Positions 1 to 12,200 of a DNA stretch of 64,000 bases are shown here, piece after piece. The DNA lies in assembly GCF_910592395.1 (NCBI RefSeq), contig NC_088311.1, forward strand, positions 4,590,501 to 4,654,500, given 5' to 3'. A model generated the notes under the pieces. It searched no databases. It was not told the origin of the DNA and worked only from the letters and a program-made list of their open reading frames with translations. Position numbers and translations under genes: made by a program. Within the stretch, counting starts at the first letter, position 1, and each line of letters starts with the position of its first letter. The stretch comes from Lineus longissimus (lineage: Eukaryota > Nemertea > Pilidiophora > Heteronemertea > Lineidae).

Positions 1-2216
1 GCAAAATTTCCTCATCACGCCATTGCCCACAAAAGATAATGATTTAATGCTGATCGTGTCATTATTCATGTTGTGGCACCGGACTTCCCCTTGATGTCAA
101 GCCCCCATTCTATCGTTTGTTTCTCACTAATCCGTCAAGCTGTGACCTGCTCGCTGCAACATTTCACCAGCACGCTCCCAAAGAATCCCCATCACCTCGA
201 TGATTGTTTAAATGCGAGTTTAACAACTTTGAACAGAGCAGGTGCGTGCGCTTGGCGAAGCATTTTCAGATTATTGAAATTAGTCCTAATTTGCTCCTTT
301 TTAGTGATTTTTCACGCGCTAATCACACGGAAAACCAACTGTACGAACAGTTAACTAGCACTTTGTGTAATATTTAGTGAGTTTTCCCAATGGCGAGATT
401 AAATAAGGAATTGTGAAAAGGTTTCGTGCTGAAGCGTCGATTGGGAGGAACTCCAATTTGGCGCGTCAGCAAAGACACGCCCTTTCTTAATCACTGTTTT
501 GAAATAAAAAAAGCTAATCTACGCGAGCTCCTTTGCCCATGCTTTCCTTTATCAAACGTTAGGTCAATTCATTTTTTTTCTCAAAAGACGGAATCAAAAG
601 TGAAAAGTCTATGTATTAAACCTATTCATGGTTTAAGTTTTGTGACGTTGTTTGGTTCGATACAACCGCGGGCTATCGATGGAAATAAAGGAGCCGGTAT
701 AAAACGTGGCCCGGTCGGGTAACTGGCACCTGCTGGATGACCGATCCTGCTAATCGGTCCCCTATAATATCCGTATCAGTCGACAATTATATGCAAATAA
801 TTCCCATTATAGGTTACGACATCTAGATAATTAATCATGAATGTACTAAATTAAAATCTTTTCTTGGTAATGGTGATTTTCGAACTTTTCAAAGACACCC
901 GTAGGTCGTTTGGCCGTGTTTGACGCACGTGCGATCATCAAACACCGTGTTTGATCAGCGGACACCATTTAGTGCTGAAAAATTAGATGTAATACCCCAT
1001 CAACCCTTGTACTATTCCATTCGTCCATAAAATGAATTGATTTTCATATGAATTTTGTTGTCAATTAGAAAAACGAGATCAAGAATCCAAATATTGGATG
1101 AGCAGGCACTAACACTTGTTGATTTGATTTAAACGAAGGCAGATCCTAACTGGTCTGTGAATGTAACCCGCTTCTGTTGACCCTATTGTTGTTGAGTTTT
1201 TCCGTGATGGCATTGGGCTATTTCGTTACACCACCTTTCCCTCATGTTGAATAACTTACTTTCCTCACGCCCACGGCTCACCCAATACCGTGTGCAACCA
1301 TTTTGCGCATGTCCTGTTGCTAGGAATAGGATGTAAATGCCCTCAAAACTACCCTGTTTACTCCGTCGATGACATTCTAATAGCAGTACTTTTTATGTAA
1401 GAGTAATTCTGACAGCAACAGTTTGGTTGTGCAACTCATGGCAACTTCAAATATCCATCTTCATATACCAATACATGTAGAAGATGCGGGTCAGTGCATG
1501 TAATTACTAAATTACAGCCAAATTAATGCCATTTAAGTCATTAAATCATATAATTATTCTTGTATCTCACAACAATGAGAATCAAACGGTCGTTCTTGGT
1601 GACTTTTGTTCACTGCATGGATTCAAATGAAATGATGATGAATTACGAGGTTTATTCATGGAATCTGTAGTGACAGAGTGCACCCTCTCCTTGTCTGATA
1701 AGTGACCCATATTCGCAAGAACACGAATAAACTACTGATTTTAATCAACTGAAATTGCACAGTTTTATCTTTTTCCCCTTCAAGGATAACATGTCGCCAC
1801 CAAGTCCTTTTTTCGTCAAAAGACCAGTTGTTATTGCGTCACACCTAATTGGGAAAATTCCTCTTGAAGAGAAACTGCAATACCTTTAGCGTAACATCTT
1901 GTTATCTTCTGTTGCTAAGTGTCCTGGTGTCATGGTGTCCTCTTCGGTATTTTACTTCTATGCAAAGTTGTAACCAAAGTTGTTCATGGCAACAAAGGAA
2001 GAAACTTGAAACTGAAGAACAGTTTTTCCATGCAGTCCAGGAACCGCATCATACTTGGAGCTACGACCAAAATCCTAGATACTGCGCTGAAAGATGCCCA
2101 GTTATTTACATCAGCTTCCATTCAGAACTAAGATTTCTTACAGAAGTTACATCCAATCTTACCAATCAGTCTCAGTGACTAGCTTCTTATGCCCTTCTTT
2201 ATCTTTATCTTTCCAG
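1..2216. other. Unassigned sequence upstream of the first coding exon, probably intron or 5' region
   Basis: No coding segment here can be supported. The open frames at 73-354, 426-722 and 1849-2178 have low-complexity or stop-bounded composition and match no family I recognise. The stretch probably holds an intron and perhaps the 5' part of the gene whose last exon starts at 2217, because that exon begins at a clear 3' splice site. A TATA-like octamer lies at 698-705 in a locally GC-richer patch. A short palindrome with 8-bp arms (ATCAAACA/TGTTTGAT) lies at 937-955. Neither has further support. Confidence 0.5.
698..705 (+). promoter_or_regulatory. Candidate TATA box
   Basis: TATAAAAC is followed by a GC-rich run with a possible start site about 30 bases downstream. 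No first exon could be tied to it, so this is a weak call based on motif and local composition only. Confidence 0.2.
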
Positions 2217-3400
2217 GTAATGATGTCATCTGCTCGTGCCCTCCCTTCGAATGCCTATGCTCAAGTTACCAACTCCCACCCCAGAATGGCCCCTTACCAA
2301 TGCCAGTGCCACAAGTGGTCGCGAGACAGAAACAACTGTACGATGGAGAATTCCATTCTATCATTAAAGAGGAACCACGACTTCCAACACAGTTCGACTT
2401 CAAGCAGGAGCGCCAGTCACCGGAGCATCACATGCTGTTAGGATTCGAACCGCCAGTGTCCGTTATGAACAATATGTTCTTCAGTGATAGAAAAGATTCC
2501 ATTCCGAATAGCCAACCATCCTATCCAACGACATGTCAAACAGACTGCATGTTTCTTGAGAGTTTGCCAGTCGATGTGACGTCAGCCAATCTGACGTCTG
2601 CCAATACAAACATGATGCATTGTGCTGATTTAACACGTGATCTTTCAAGCAGCCCAAGAGATTTCGTGGATGGCCCAATGCCCGTCTCCATAGCAGACAA
2701 CACTGTTTCAAGTATGACACAAGAGTTTTACAGCGCAAAGATGTCAACAAACATTTCACATATTGACAATGCTGAACGAAAAATAGACTCTCAGAAAACA
2801 TTTGGTAACCTGCTTTCCCAGAGTGATGCAAGTGTTTTGGACTTAAACTTGCCTTCCATCACAGCGTTCTTTAGTGATGAGAATATACATGCAGATAAGC
2901 CTTTAGACGACAGCTTTCATAAGGAAAAGCGGGCGGACAACCTCAGTTACGACTGCATGGACCAGAAGACGCCGCAGCTAAGTCCGATATCAGATCATCG
3001 GGCATCACCAAACAGCCATCCAGGATCTCCAGTCTCGCTCACAGAACTCAAACCCATGAACAATTCTGAAGCTAAATTTACGAACATTCACAAATTTCAA
3101 TCATCGTATCATAATGACATTGGACCTGTTCCCCATGATACTGTTGATAGCTTCAACTTCCCCAGGCGTGCTTTCCAACCCTACGTCGCTGATTGTTACG
3201 GTATGCCGTATCCAACGCCCAACTATTATGGCGAGCTGAAGCAGGAGTTAGTTAGACCCCACCCAGTCCCCAGTCTAAACAGCAATCCCTACTATGCCAA
3301 TCCAGATCTCTACCCCAGTCCAGCGAACAGCATTGCCCAAAGGCTACCATCGATTGTACCTCAAACGGCTAACATCAACATAAGTTTCGCATATCAGTAA
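2217..3400 (+). CDS. Last coding exon of an unidentified, transcription-regulator-like protein (partial, 5' part missing)
   Basis: A polypyrimidine tract and CAG acceptor end at 2216. From there one frame stays open for about 394 codons to TAA at 3398-3400, so this is a 3'-terminal exon entered at codon position 2. No DNA-binding domain is visible. The segment is polar and disordered-looking, rich in Ser, Pro and Asn, with Ser-Pro clusters (LSPISDHRASPNSHPGSP). It has three lysine motifs of SUMO-acceptor type near its two ends (IIKEEP, DFKQE, ELKQE) and a hydrophobic LDLNLPSITAFF patch that could be an activation or export motif. Such tails are common in transcription factors whose DNA-binding domain lies in earlier exons, which here would be upstream of the window or in unrecognised exons. 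I do not recognise the family, and the regulator role is inferred from composition only. Confidence 0.7.
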
Positions 3401-5945
3401 ACATGAAATCATGTGTGTACTTGTAAATTGATGTTGGCTTCAGCGTCTTCTAGTGTAGTGCTTTCACACTCGGTTCTGATAAAGCTTGTCCTCTGGTCAA
3501 ATTGACAGAATGCGGCCAAATAACTTGGAATCGTTTTGTCAACCGGCTTTTGGTAGAGTTCACTACCCCTAGAGAGGATATATAGTGGTACGCAGTTTGA
3601 CTACCGACACCAGCCAAGGGAATTGTCACCACTCCATCACTTGTCTTTCATTGAAGAGACGGATGTGCTGGAGTCAGTAAAAACAAGCAAAAGCACATAG
3701 AAAACATTGAAGCCGACTCATTTGCTTATCCCTGTGATTCCGTATGAGGTGATGTTCATCTGTATTGATGAGCTTCATGTATTCATCCCGACACACAAGG
3801 CTGCGGGATCGTGCAGTCCTTTAACTGCCTGTTATGAAGGAGGGACGGGACAGGACTTATTGGGTTACATGTAAGATGCGAGTAAACCAAATAAGAGTAC
3901 TTACATTGCTGAGGTCGGAGTATCTCGGTGTTGGATAGCCCGACTTGCATACTTTGATACGAAGAGCTCTTCCAATCTTTGAAGTTGATAGACATGCAAT
4001 ATCTCTGAAGTCGGTTTGAAATAAGACGTGCAATAATTTGTTTAACGATTTCGCTTTATAGAAAGTGGCATATGCTCTCTTTTCACTTTTATAATGGGAG
4101 TGGCGAGTATTCATTTCTTTCCTCAATCCAGGGCGTTAGCCGGTCATTGCCGATGTTAAGTCCAAACGCCCAAACTGACCTAAATATAAGTGAAATGTGA
4201 TTACGCTGAAGTATTTCTGTCGATATTCTACATGTAGCTAACATTCCCACTCTGGATCTCAAATCACTAGAATAAGACTATTATCAGGACTGTTGTAAAC
4301 TTTATGCAGTTGGCCAGGGCTATCTTGCTGATTTTGAGAGGAAATTAAGGGTGTGAGTTAATGTAAGTCACCACTGCTGATTGGGGTATGTTTTTGCCAC
4401 TTTTACACGAATATACGAGGTTGAACTTAACAATAACCTTGAAATTACGGGGTTATTTGAAGTCATATTTTCAATTTAAGCATTTAAGGTTAGATCCGTT
4501 GATGACCAGATCAATTGACTGGCCACGAAATGGGTTCTTTTTTGTTAAGTATTTAAAAGGGCAAGATTGTCTGAATTGTAATAAACTGCCAGCTTTTCAG
4601 CAATATCGGATTAATAAATATCGTTTAATGTTTTGTTTTTACGAGTCTGTGCGTAATTGGTAGCATGAAGGTGCTTAAAGAGCGAAGTAAAACAAGGCCA
4701 GTCTTTGAAACGGTGTACAAGTCATCAATACATTACGACATCCTAAATATCGTTTTTCCCAATGATAACAACGAGCTCTCATTTCAAACAACTTGGAAAA
4801 AATGCAGTTGGCATATTTGAAAAATAGATTGTGGGTGATGGTGACCTTCAAAGGTAAAATATGATGACCTTGTGTTGACCACCATTTGTATCATTCTGAC
4901 AAGGTCAAGGTCAGGTCCATTGGTTGATTTTTTTGTTACTGCCAAGATTAATCATTTATGTTCAGTACAAATTCAGTTAAAATATGGATCTTATATCTAA
5001 AGCTTTAATAATCTCCAAAATGATTTTATGGACCACCAAGTTACCCTTCATGCGGGCAGGTTGATTTGAATTGGATGATGGTCTTTGTATTGATGAAACA
5101 GATAAACCCAAGATGGCTGCTATGCATTTATCTCTTCAGCTCAATGTATATTAGTATTCTTGATGTATTGTAAATATCTATTTTTGTATATATTTATGAC
5201 GGACCAGAAGGTCTTTTGATCACTCATCTATGCAAGATTTTTATTGTATTATTTCATGGCATATTGTACATAAACTGCTGCAAATTTTATGGCTTTTTAT
5301 TTGATGTTCTATCAACCAGATTTTACTGTGTGTCAAACGGAAAACTCCCCCAAGAAGGGGGATTGTCTCAAATTTGATACATTTTGAGTATCCGTTTTGC
5401 TTTGATCAATTTTGTTTTAAATTTTGCGACTTGTGTCTGCTATTACATGTATATACCACAGTTGTACTCTTTTTGCACCAAATATCTTTAAAACCTCATT
5501 TTGTTTACATTAGTTGTGCATCACATGAATTCAAATAATTTTCATTCAATCTGACTATCATTCAAAGTTACACAAATCTGTTTTGCTCAATTCTGTCTCA
5601 AATAGACTTTTGATTACCGATGGTCATGTAACTCTTACAACATTCTGTTAATTTTGTGCATCTAATTGTAAAATTAACTTTGTAAAAACATAATTATACT
5701 ATTTTCGACAGGTCTTATACAATGTAATGGTTGTCTTCCAATATCCAGCGAATGCTTCCCACCAATTCATCATGATTATGATGATATCAAGCTCAATTCT
5801 GTATAATTTTGTTATCAAGTACTGAGGTATTCATATATGAATACAGTTTCCTAGAACAATTGTCATGATCAAAGAATTTGTCATTTGGATAAATTTTATA
5901 TACACGGATATATTTAAGAATAAATTAATATATTTTAGAAAAGAA
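3401..5945 (+). other. Long 3'UTR of the gene ending at 3400, with poly(A) signal
   Basis: No further open frame of note is present, and the sequence becomes increasingly AT-rich. A canonical AATAAA lies at 5919-5924, followed by AT-rich sequence, and is the most likely cleavage signal, giving a 3'UTR of about 2.5 kb. Earlier AATAAA-like words near 4580-4620 could give shorter forms. A cluster of nuclear-receptor half-site words lies at 4842-4918. Confidence 0.55.
5919..5924 (+). terminator. Poly(A) signal, + strand gene
   Basis: AATAAA at the end of the long AT-rich 3'UTR. A reverse-strand AATAAA lies only about 30 bases away at 5955-5960. Confidence 0.5.
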
Positions 5946-5954
5946 ATTAGGTCT

Positions 5955-5960
5955 TTTATT
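5955..5960 (-). terminator. Candidate distal poly(A) signal for RB1CC1
   Basis: The + strand reads TTTATT, which is AATAAA on the minus strand. Further minus-strand signals at 6255-6260 and 6674-6679 would give shorter RB1CC1 3'UTRs. Which one is used cannot be seen. Confidence 0.35.
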
Positions 5961-8540
5961 CTTCATTTGAGATTCTATAACACCTGAACGAACAATCTAA
6001 CACTATGTTCAATGTAAAAATGCACCAGGTTTCGTCTTGGCTGCAGTGCGTAGGATGTCGGGTATATTGATTCATACATACCTCCAGACCTCTCCCCACA
6101 CTCCTTCTAGGTTTGGCCTGCTCAGTAAGGTGGGATGCTTGCCTCAATACACACGATTCACAGCAAGTTGGAATGCTCATTCTCCAGAGTGTACACCAGC
6201 ATCACAGATAAAGCACTTTAAAGGAATACAGGGGTGTAAATTATTCCATCTAATTTTATTTCATGTTTGAAAGGATAAAGGAAATAACAATGAACCCCAT
6301 ATCAGTTTTATATCTTTCCCAATACTAATATATATATACACTACATACATTCCCATATGTACATGTACAATAATACATCAATATACTGCGGCTACTTTGG
6401 TAAAGAAGTTAGACACATTCGTCTTAAATATAACTTAAAATCTTAGCCAAAACAGGACAGCAACTGCAAAGTTTCCTAAACAAGCAGAGTAGAAGCCTTG
6501 ATATAAGATTATCTCCACACGGGGCTGGTAGGCCGGAAATGTTACAAAGTGGAGCTGGGCCATTGTATATACTGCTCATATAGCTCGCCATTCAAGGGAA
6601 CATGGATCACAGAGCCAAAGTGTGTTTACCAATGTATGGTGAACAATCGGGCAATCGGTGCAAACAATGCAATTTTATTTAATATGAATATTTATATAAC
6701 AATGATATAACATTTACTTGCCATGGCATATAATTTTGCTCCCAAACATAACGAGTGGGCACCGCATATCATCCAGATGAATCCGCCAAAAAACACATTG
6801 AATTGCTTGAATTTACTTACAATAGGCAATACAAAACCTTGGTTGCTCACTTCGGGAAATTTCGTTAGATATTATCTTAGCCTCATACATTTCCCGTCAA
6901 AACCAATACAGAAATCAGGATGGCCACGACTAACTCCAAAGACCGCTGGAAGAACCGTGACATAAAGCACAAAAGCCAGCATGTGCACAACAGAGAAATC
7001 AGTAAATGTAGAGAAATTATCAAATACGTGTATGGCCAAAGTGGCCAAGGTGAAGTTCCAGCAAGAAATACATGCCATCACCTCCCTAAAGAAAACATTT
7101 GTAACACAACCTCGAAATTTAACCAGAGCAGCAGTTCACACTACTGATATTTATCACAGTTGTAACTTGGGGTGAAAGTAAGGTAGATACAATTTTCATG
7201 TAACAATTAAGTAGAAAGTTGACAAGATGAATTGCTTTTTTGTCCAATTTGTTGTCAATCTGTTTCCTCATAAAAGCATAAATGCCATGATAACAATGAC
7301 AATGACAGGTAGGATTGTGAAAAACATCAATATTGTAGACCGCCTCCTTAAAAACCTAGACACCCATTGCAGAATTTACATATTTACAAGTTATAATACA
7401 ACACATTCTGTCTTTCATGTCAAATTAAATCTAGCATCTTTTTTTATCACAACAGTAATACACACAAGTGATATACATGTACATCATCTTCACCACTTCA
7501 ATACGGGATGTAACACCGTATTACAGGGCTTGCTATGGCTTTCCACAGCATTATACACCATGCAAAACGTCATGCAATTTGTACTGCATCATAGTACATT
7601 GCATCATGACATCTTTGGGTGGTATTATGGTCCACTGTAGCCTGCGTCAAGATGCTCTGGAGAAAAAAAAACCAGGCCAGTGAAGTGAAATGTAAGAATA
7701 GCACAAGCCAAAAATGTGTTCTTGTAATATGTGTCTACAATCGCACATAACCTCAACAAAACAATTCATGGCTGCACACTTTGTAAGTGATAAGATGTTA
7801 CAGAAATATCCCTATCAATTTGTTGGCTGACCATCACTTTCATCAGCCAACTGCACAACAGGCATCCACAAGCATCTAGCTTACCCTATTCTTGGCCAGG
7901 CCTTTGATTTGGCCACTAACATGAATACAAATAGACTGCTTCTGCCAAAAAGTTGGTGTACAGAAGGCCCTAGTTTGGCAAGGATGATAATTGACAAATA
8001 TCAAATTGGCAACTTTGACAAAATCTGCCAATATCCACATCAATAGGTCACCTAAGGATACAGCAATATTGTACTTAAGAGTGAGATCATTGATTTGACA
8101 AATGGACGATTGAGAAAGAGACATATCTGAAAAATGATATGACATGGCGAATTCCTGCACACTGAAAGATCGCTCTCGTATGAAGTATCAATTTATGTAT
8201 GGGTGATTCACAACTCATGCACAGCATATGTTTGCCGCTACGTATCGTCTTACAGGAGCGTTTTTTTGTCTGAACTTGCTATTTTAAAAATACCACTAAG
8301 CATTACTTTTGGCCAGGTTTACCAGTGATGCACACATTCTTCCAGGTCCTTTCCAGGTTAAGCAAGCTCAGTAATTTGAGAGGCCTACCTGAATAGTGCA
8401 AACACAGTGAAGTGCATTCTAGGGTAAATGGGTTTGATATCACATGAATTAGACTAGTCACAACACACTACTGTTATATTTACACACATACATCATAAGA
8501 CAGTTCATCACATTCAAACAGAGCTAGACATAGCGCACCA
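5961..8540 (-). other. RB1CC1 3'UTR and/or gap between convergent genes
   Basis: No supported coding sequence. This lies directly downstream of the RB1CC1 stop codon (minus strand) and reaches the 3' end of the convergent + strand gene. At least three minus-strand AATAAA words (5955-5960, 6255-6260, 6674-6679) are possible 3' ends, so the 3'UTR would be about 1.9 to 2.6 kb. Small open frames here look random. Confidence 0.45.
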
Positions 8541-9221
8541 TCATTTGACGCTTGCCGAGGCCGAGTCTTTCTTTAAAGCTGCTTCCCGATCCCATGGTTT
8601 GGCTTTGACACGGTAGAACTTTGTACCGACTGGCACTTTGAATCTGTTCTGTGGCTATAATGATATAACAAAATCAATCAAATCTTTATAAGAGGTAATT
8701 GACAACATCAACTGCAACATTATTTTTCCTTAGAAAACATAGAGCATGTTAGAATTGAGTGTGTAACTTTTTTGAGTAATGGCAGACTTTGTGGCTGTGA
8801 ATAATTCTAGGCTCTCTAACCTCCAATTTTCTTTAAAGAAGATGCTTGATTTCAATCTGAATGGCATGTTACCTTTTTTGCCTGACAATACTCTTTCTCT
8901 GTCACCTCAGCTAGCACCCAAGACTTCCTATTTTCGCCAGGAACTGAAAAAGATACAGAGAACTGTCAGAATTACATGTAAAGCTTCTTTCTACTTCTCC
9001 AGCTTTTGTGATCGATGATACACATGGAATGACCAAGTTGATAATGCACATGATACCAATGATGATGATGATGATGATGGCATGCTAACTTACATATCTT
9101 CAAGTTGAGGGTATCCAGACAGTCAGAATGGAGGAAATGTAATGTTGTTCCGACTGTGAATACAACGTAGTGGTCATGTCTCTCATCCAGACACAGCAGA
9201 ACCAAGTCCCCCACGTGGCAC
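8541..9221 (-). CDS. RB1CC1: RB1CC1 Claw-domain exons (last three coding exons)
   Basis: Exons 9221-9094, 8943-8873 and 8648-8541 encode residues about 1280-1381. The first carries GDLVLLCLDERHDHYVVFTV and LHFLHSDCLDTLNLK. The second carries SWVLAEVTEKEYCQAKK. The last carries NRFKVPVGTKFYRVKA and a short basic tail to TGA at 8543-8541. This is the globular Claw that, in vertebrates, binds FIR/LIR-type peptides of cargo receptors such as p62. The Arg-Phe pair (NRF) at the start of the last exon matches human R1573/F1574, part of the peptide-binding pocket, so binding is probably kept. The 71-nt middle exon is easy to miss but is required by phase and by the conserved EKEYCQAKK. Confidence 0.93.
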
Positions 9222-12200
9222 CTGTAATATACAATGAGGGAAACAGTTAGCAGAGAGACAGTGGACAGGCAATCAAATACGCACAACTTTTCAAGTCAAG
9301 TGAACCCTTAGGTTAGTACAAATAAAGAGGTATAAAATTTTTTTTTAAAATGCCTGCCAACACATCACTGTGTTGTGTTTCAGGCAATGTCACTTCTTCT
9401 TCTCCAATATCATGACAACTCTTGACAATCTCTATTTTTCACACAGATTGTACAGTATAAACAGTGGTTAAACAAAATAATGACAAGAGTTTTTCATGGT
9501 AACTACTAAAAATTTCCTGTGGGAAAATCAATTAAATTTGGGGTAAAATTACTAAAAAGTGCCCAGAGGAGCGGAAGGCAAAATATTCTGAAATATTCAA
9601 GGTTCGTGACATGAAAAATGGTCAAGAATGTGCCTGAATATCTCGAGGGTAGTCGCCAAGTTGAGAATAAGGAAACTTGAACTGAGCAGCAATATTTGCC
9701 TTTTGAAAAATGTGTGAAAACCCTGTCGAATAACTTAAGATTTCAATGTCTTAAACTCAATGACCATGACTCGGATTTCTGAACAAAATCGGGAGGAATC
9801 CAAGGACATGTGAGAGATACCCTTCAAGGACACCGGCAAGCAGATGAAAATTATCCGTTGGGGTATTGTGACAGGGCAACAAAACAGACTGTCCACTTCA
9901 GTTGACAATTTCAGGGTCTAATATTTCATAATTCAAACATGGGTTGAATGGTTTAGGGGGCGGTAGGCAAGGGTCTTTGTTTGTGTTGAAATAAATACCA
10001 AGCCATTTTTGCCGGATCACCATTTTCTCCTCAAACTGGCCTCGCTTGATGTGAAATCACGATGACATCCAAATACAAAACATAACGAGCGGCGATCAAC
10101 TTGTTGGAAAAGATTGACGGGATTCTTGATAAGGAGTTGGGTCAAATTCCGGCCAATATAATTTATGCGGCATTTACAAGCTATGACAATGTCGTGGCAA
10201 CGACCCATGGGCATTTAGTGAACTCCGAACATTAAAAAGATTACAAATTTTGTACATCCTCAAGGCTCAAGGAATAGATTTCTCAGGGAACTGTGTGAAG
10301 GAGAGCTCTCCCTAGAAACTAGATGATGACACAGATAAAATCCACAAGATTTATAGTTTACAACTAAAGGAAGTCATCCAGGAACAGAAGCAGTAGCCAT
10401 CACAACTACTGAAATTAACAACTTCAGTGACAGAAAATCCAAACGCTGAATTTTTTTGGGTAGTCAATCACAAGCTGGGCTATATGTTGAGACACCTGAT
10501 GAAGTTGAGACAAGGACAGACAATATTCTGAAGTCTTCATTCTGCATAAACCTGCATTGGATGTCTCAGCTTCAAAACTCAGGGAAGCTATATCGATCAT
10601 TCAAAAACCTAAATTATTCAATGGCCTGAGGGAGATTACTAACGTTTTATATGGTTTAGCTCCATTGTTTCGAAATGACTGCATGAGGCATCAATTATAA
10701 AACTCAATTGAATTTGCTTCAAATTATGATAAATCATGTGAGTAATTAAACCAGCGGTAGCTTCAGTTTGCTATAAACAATGTGGTAGTCTCTCAGCCTC
10801 TGGTGAGCCACACGCAGAACGTCAAGGACGGTTTGCCTGACACATACAAGCTATTATCATTTACAATAGAGACCTGTTGTGAACAAAATTAGGAGTAATT
10901 ATAGAATCAGAGGCTAGGTTCCGCACTACCCGTCAAAACTGCCTAACTGCAACACATGATGGCAGTGTCATCAATGATTGGTTGATGCAAAATGTTCTGC
11001 ATTTTCAGATCATCCACGGAATACGTTTCTCAAAAAAAACATTGGGAAGGAACAAATGTTTTTGTTTCTATCATCTGCAGACGAACGATGTTTTTGCTGG
11101 TTTTTTTACATTTTGAGGGTAAAATTGGTTGTGTCCGCTAAACTTAACACAACCCAGCCAAGCATCCACTGAGCATCAGTCTCCCACAACCAGCGAGAGG
11201 CTTCATTTCGCCACCATGCATTCACAGCTTATTAGCATAGATCAGAACATCTGCTTTACGTTTAATTGGGAGGGCTGATCCCCTCCTCAGCGTGCAGCGA
11301 TTAGAAATGATTACTCGTTGTTCCATGAGAAGTGACGGGAGAAAAAGGGTCCAAAGTTGAGGTCATTAAAGATGATGATGGCAGATGAGAGAGGGAGGCT
11401 TCTTCTAAAAACTTTAGAAAAATCACCATGCACAGTTAAGGGGGAGTCCCTTCAACTTCTTCTTCCATATTAGATCTCTGTACAGTGCCATCGAAGCCCA
11501 TGCAGTGATTCATACTTCACCTCATTTTCGTTGCATGCTACTCTGGTTGAGTTCAAATGAGTTTACTGGCTTCGTGATCCAGTCTTGGTCAGTGAGAGAA
11601 GATTGTGAATTCTCATATTCCCCTGTAAGTGTTTCAGGACATTCACTGATGGCTTGGTACTTTGTCAAACGTTACAAACTAACAGGTCTGACCAAACTAC
11701 CCACCACTACTCAAGTTCAGCCGAAAAACTTTTCTGACCTATTGACGACAGAAACTGACAACAGGTGGACTGAAAGAAAAGACAAAAGACATGAAATAAT
11801 CAAGCCACTCGGTTTTGTGATGAGGATGGAGTGGTCCTAATGAAGCAGACACGGATCTTCTGCCCCAGAGCCCTCGTGACCGCAGAAACAGCGAGGGCTG
11901 AATACCCCTGCAACCACAGAGTCTAGGGCTGAAAAGGGACAGCTGATGACTGTGATGGTTAATAAATGGTAATAAAGTGAAGCGATTGAGAAACAATAGA
12001 CTTTTGAAGAGGACATGTTTGAGATGGGAAGTTCTTTGGGAGGTTTATGGGAAAATACACCAGACAATACCAAAATGACTGAAGTGCCTGTGAAACAACA
12101 GGACATTTGAAGAGGAGTTTAAAAGAATGTTTTGGGTGATTTTGATTGTGTGTCGAAAGTTGTACAAGGAGGTTTAGAGCACAATGGGTCAGCTCTGAAA

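Noticed and set aside
2094-2441. Alternative frame across the start of the first coding exon
   Set aside because: It stops at 2441, while the overlapping frame stays open to 3400 with regulator-like composition.
8972-9093. Poly-His tail following the Claw segment on the minus strand
   Set aside because: It lies past the GTAAGT donor at 9093 and comes from the intronic GAT microsatellite. The next conserved segment is on exon 8943-8873.
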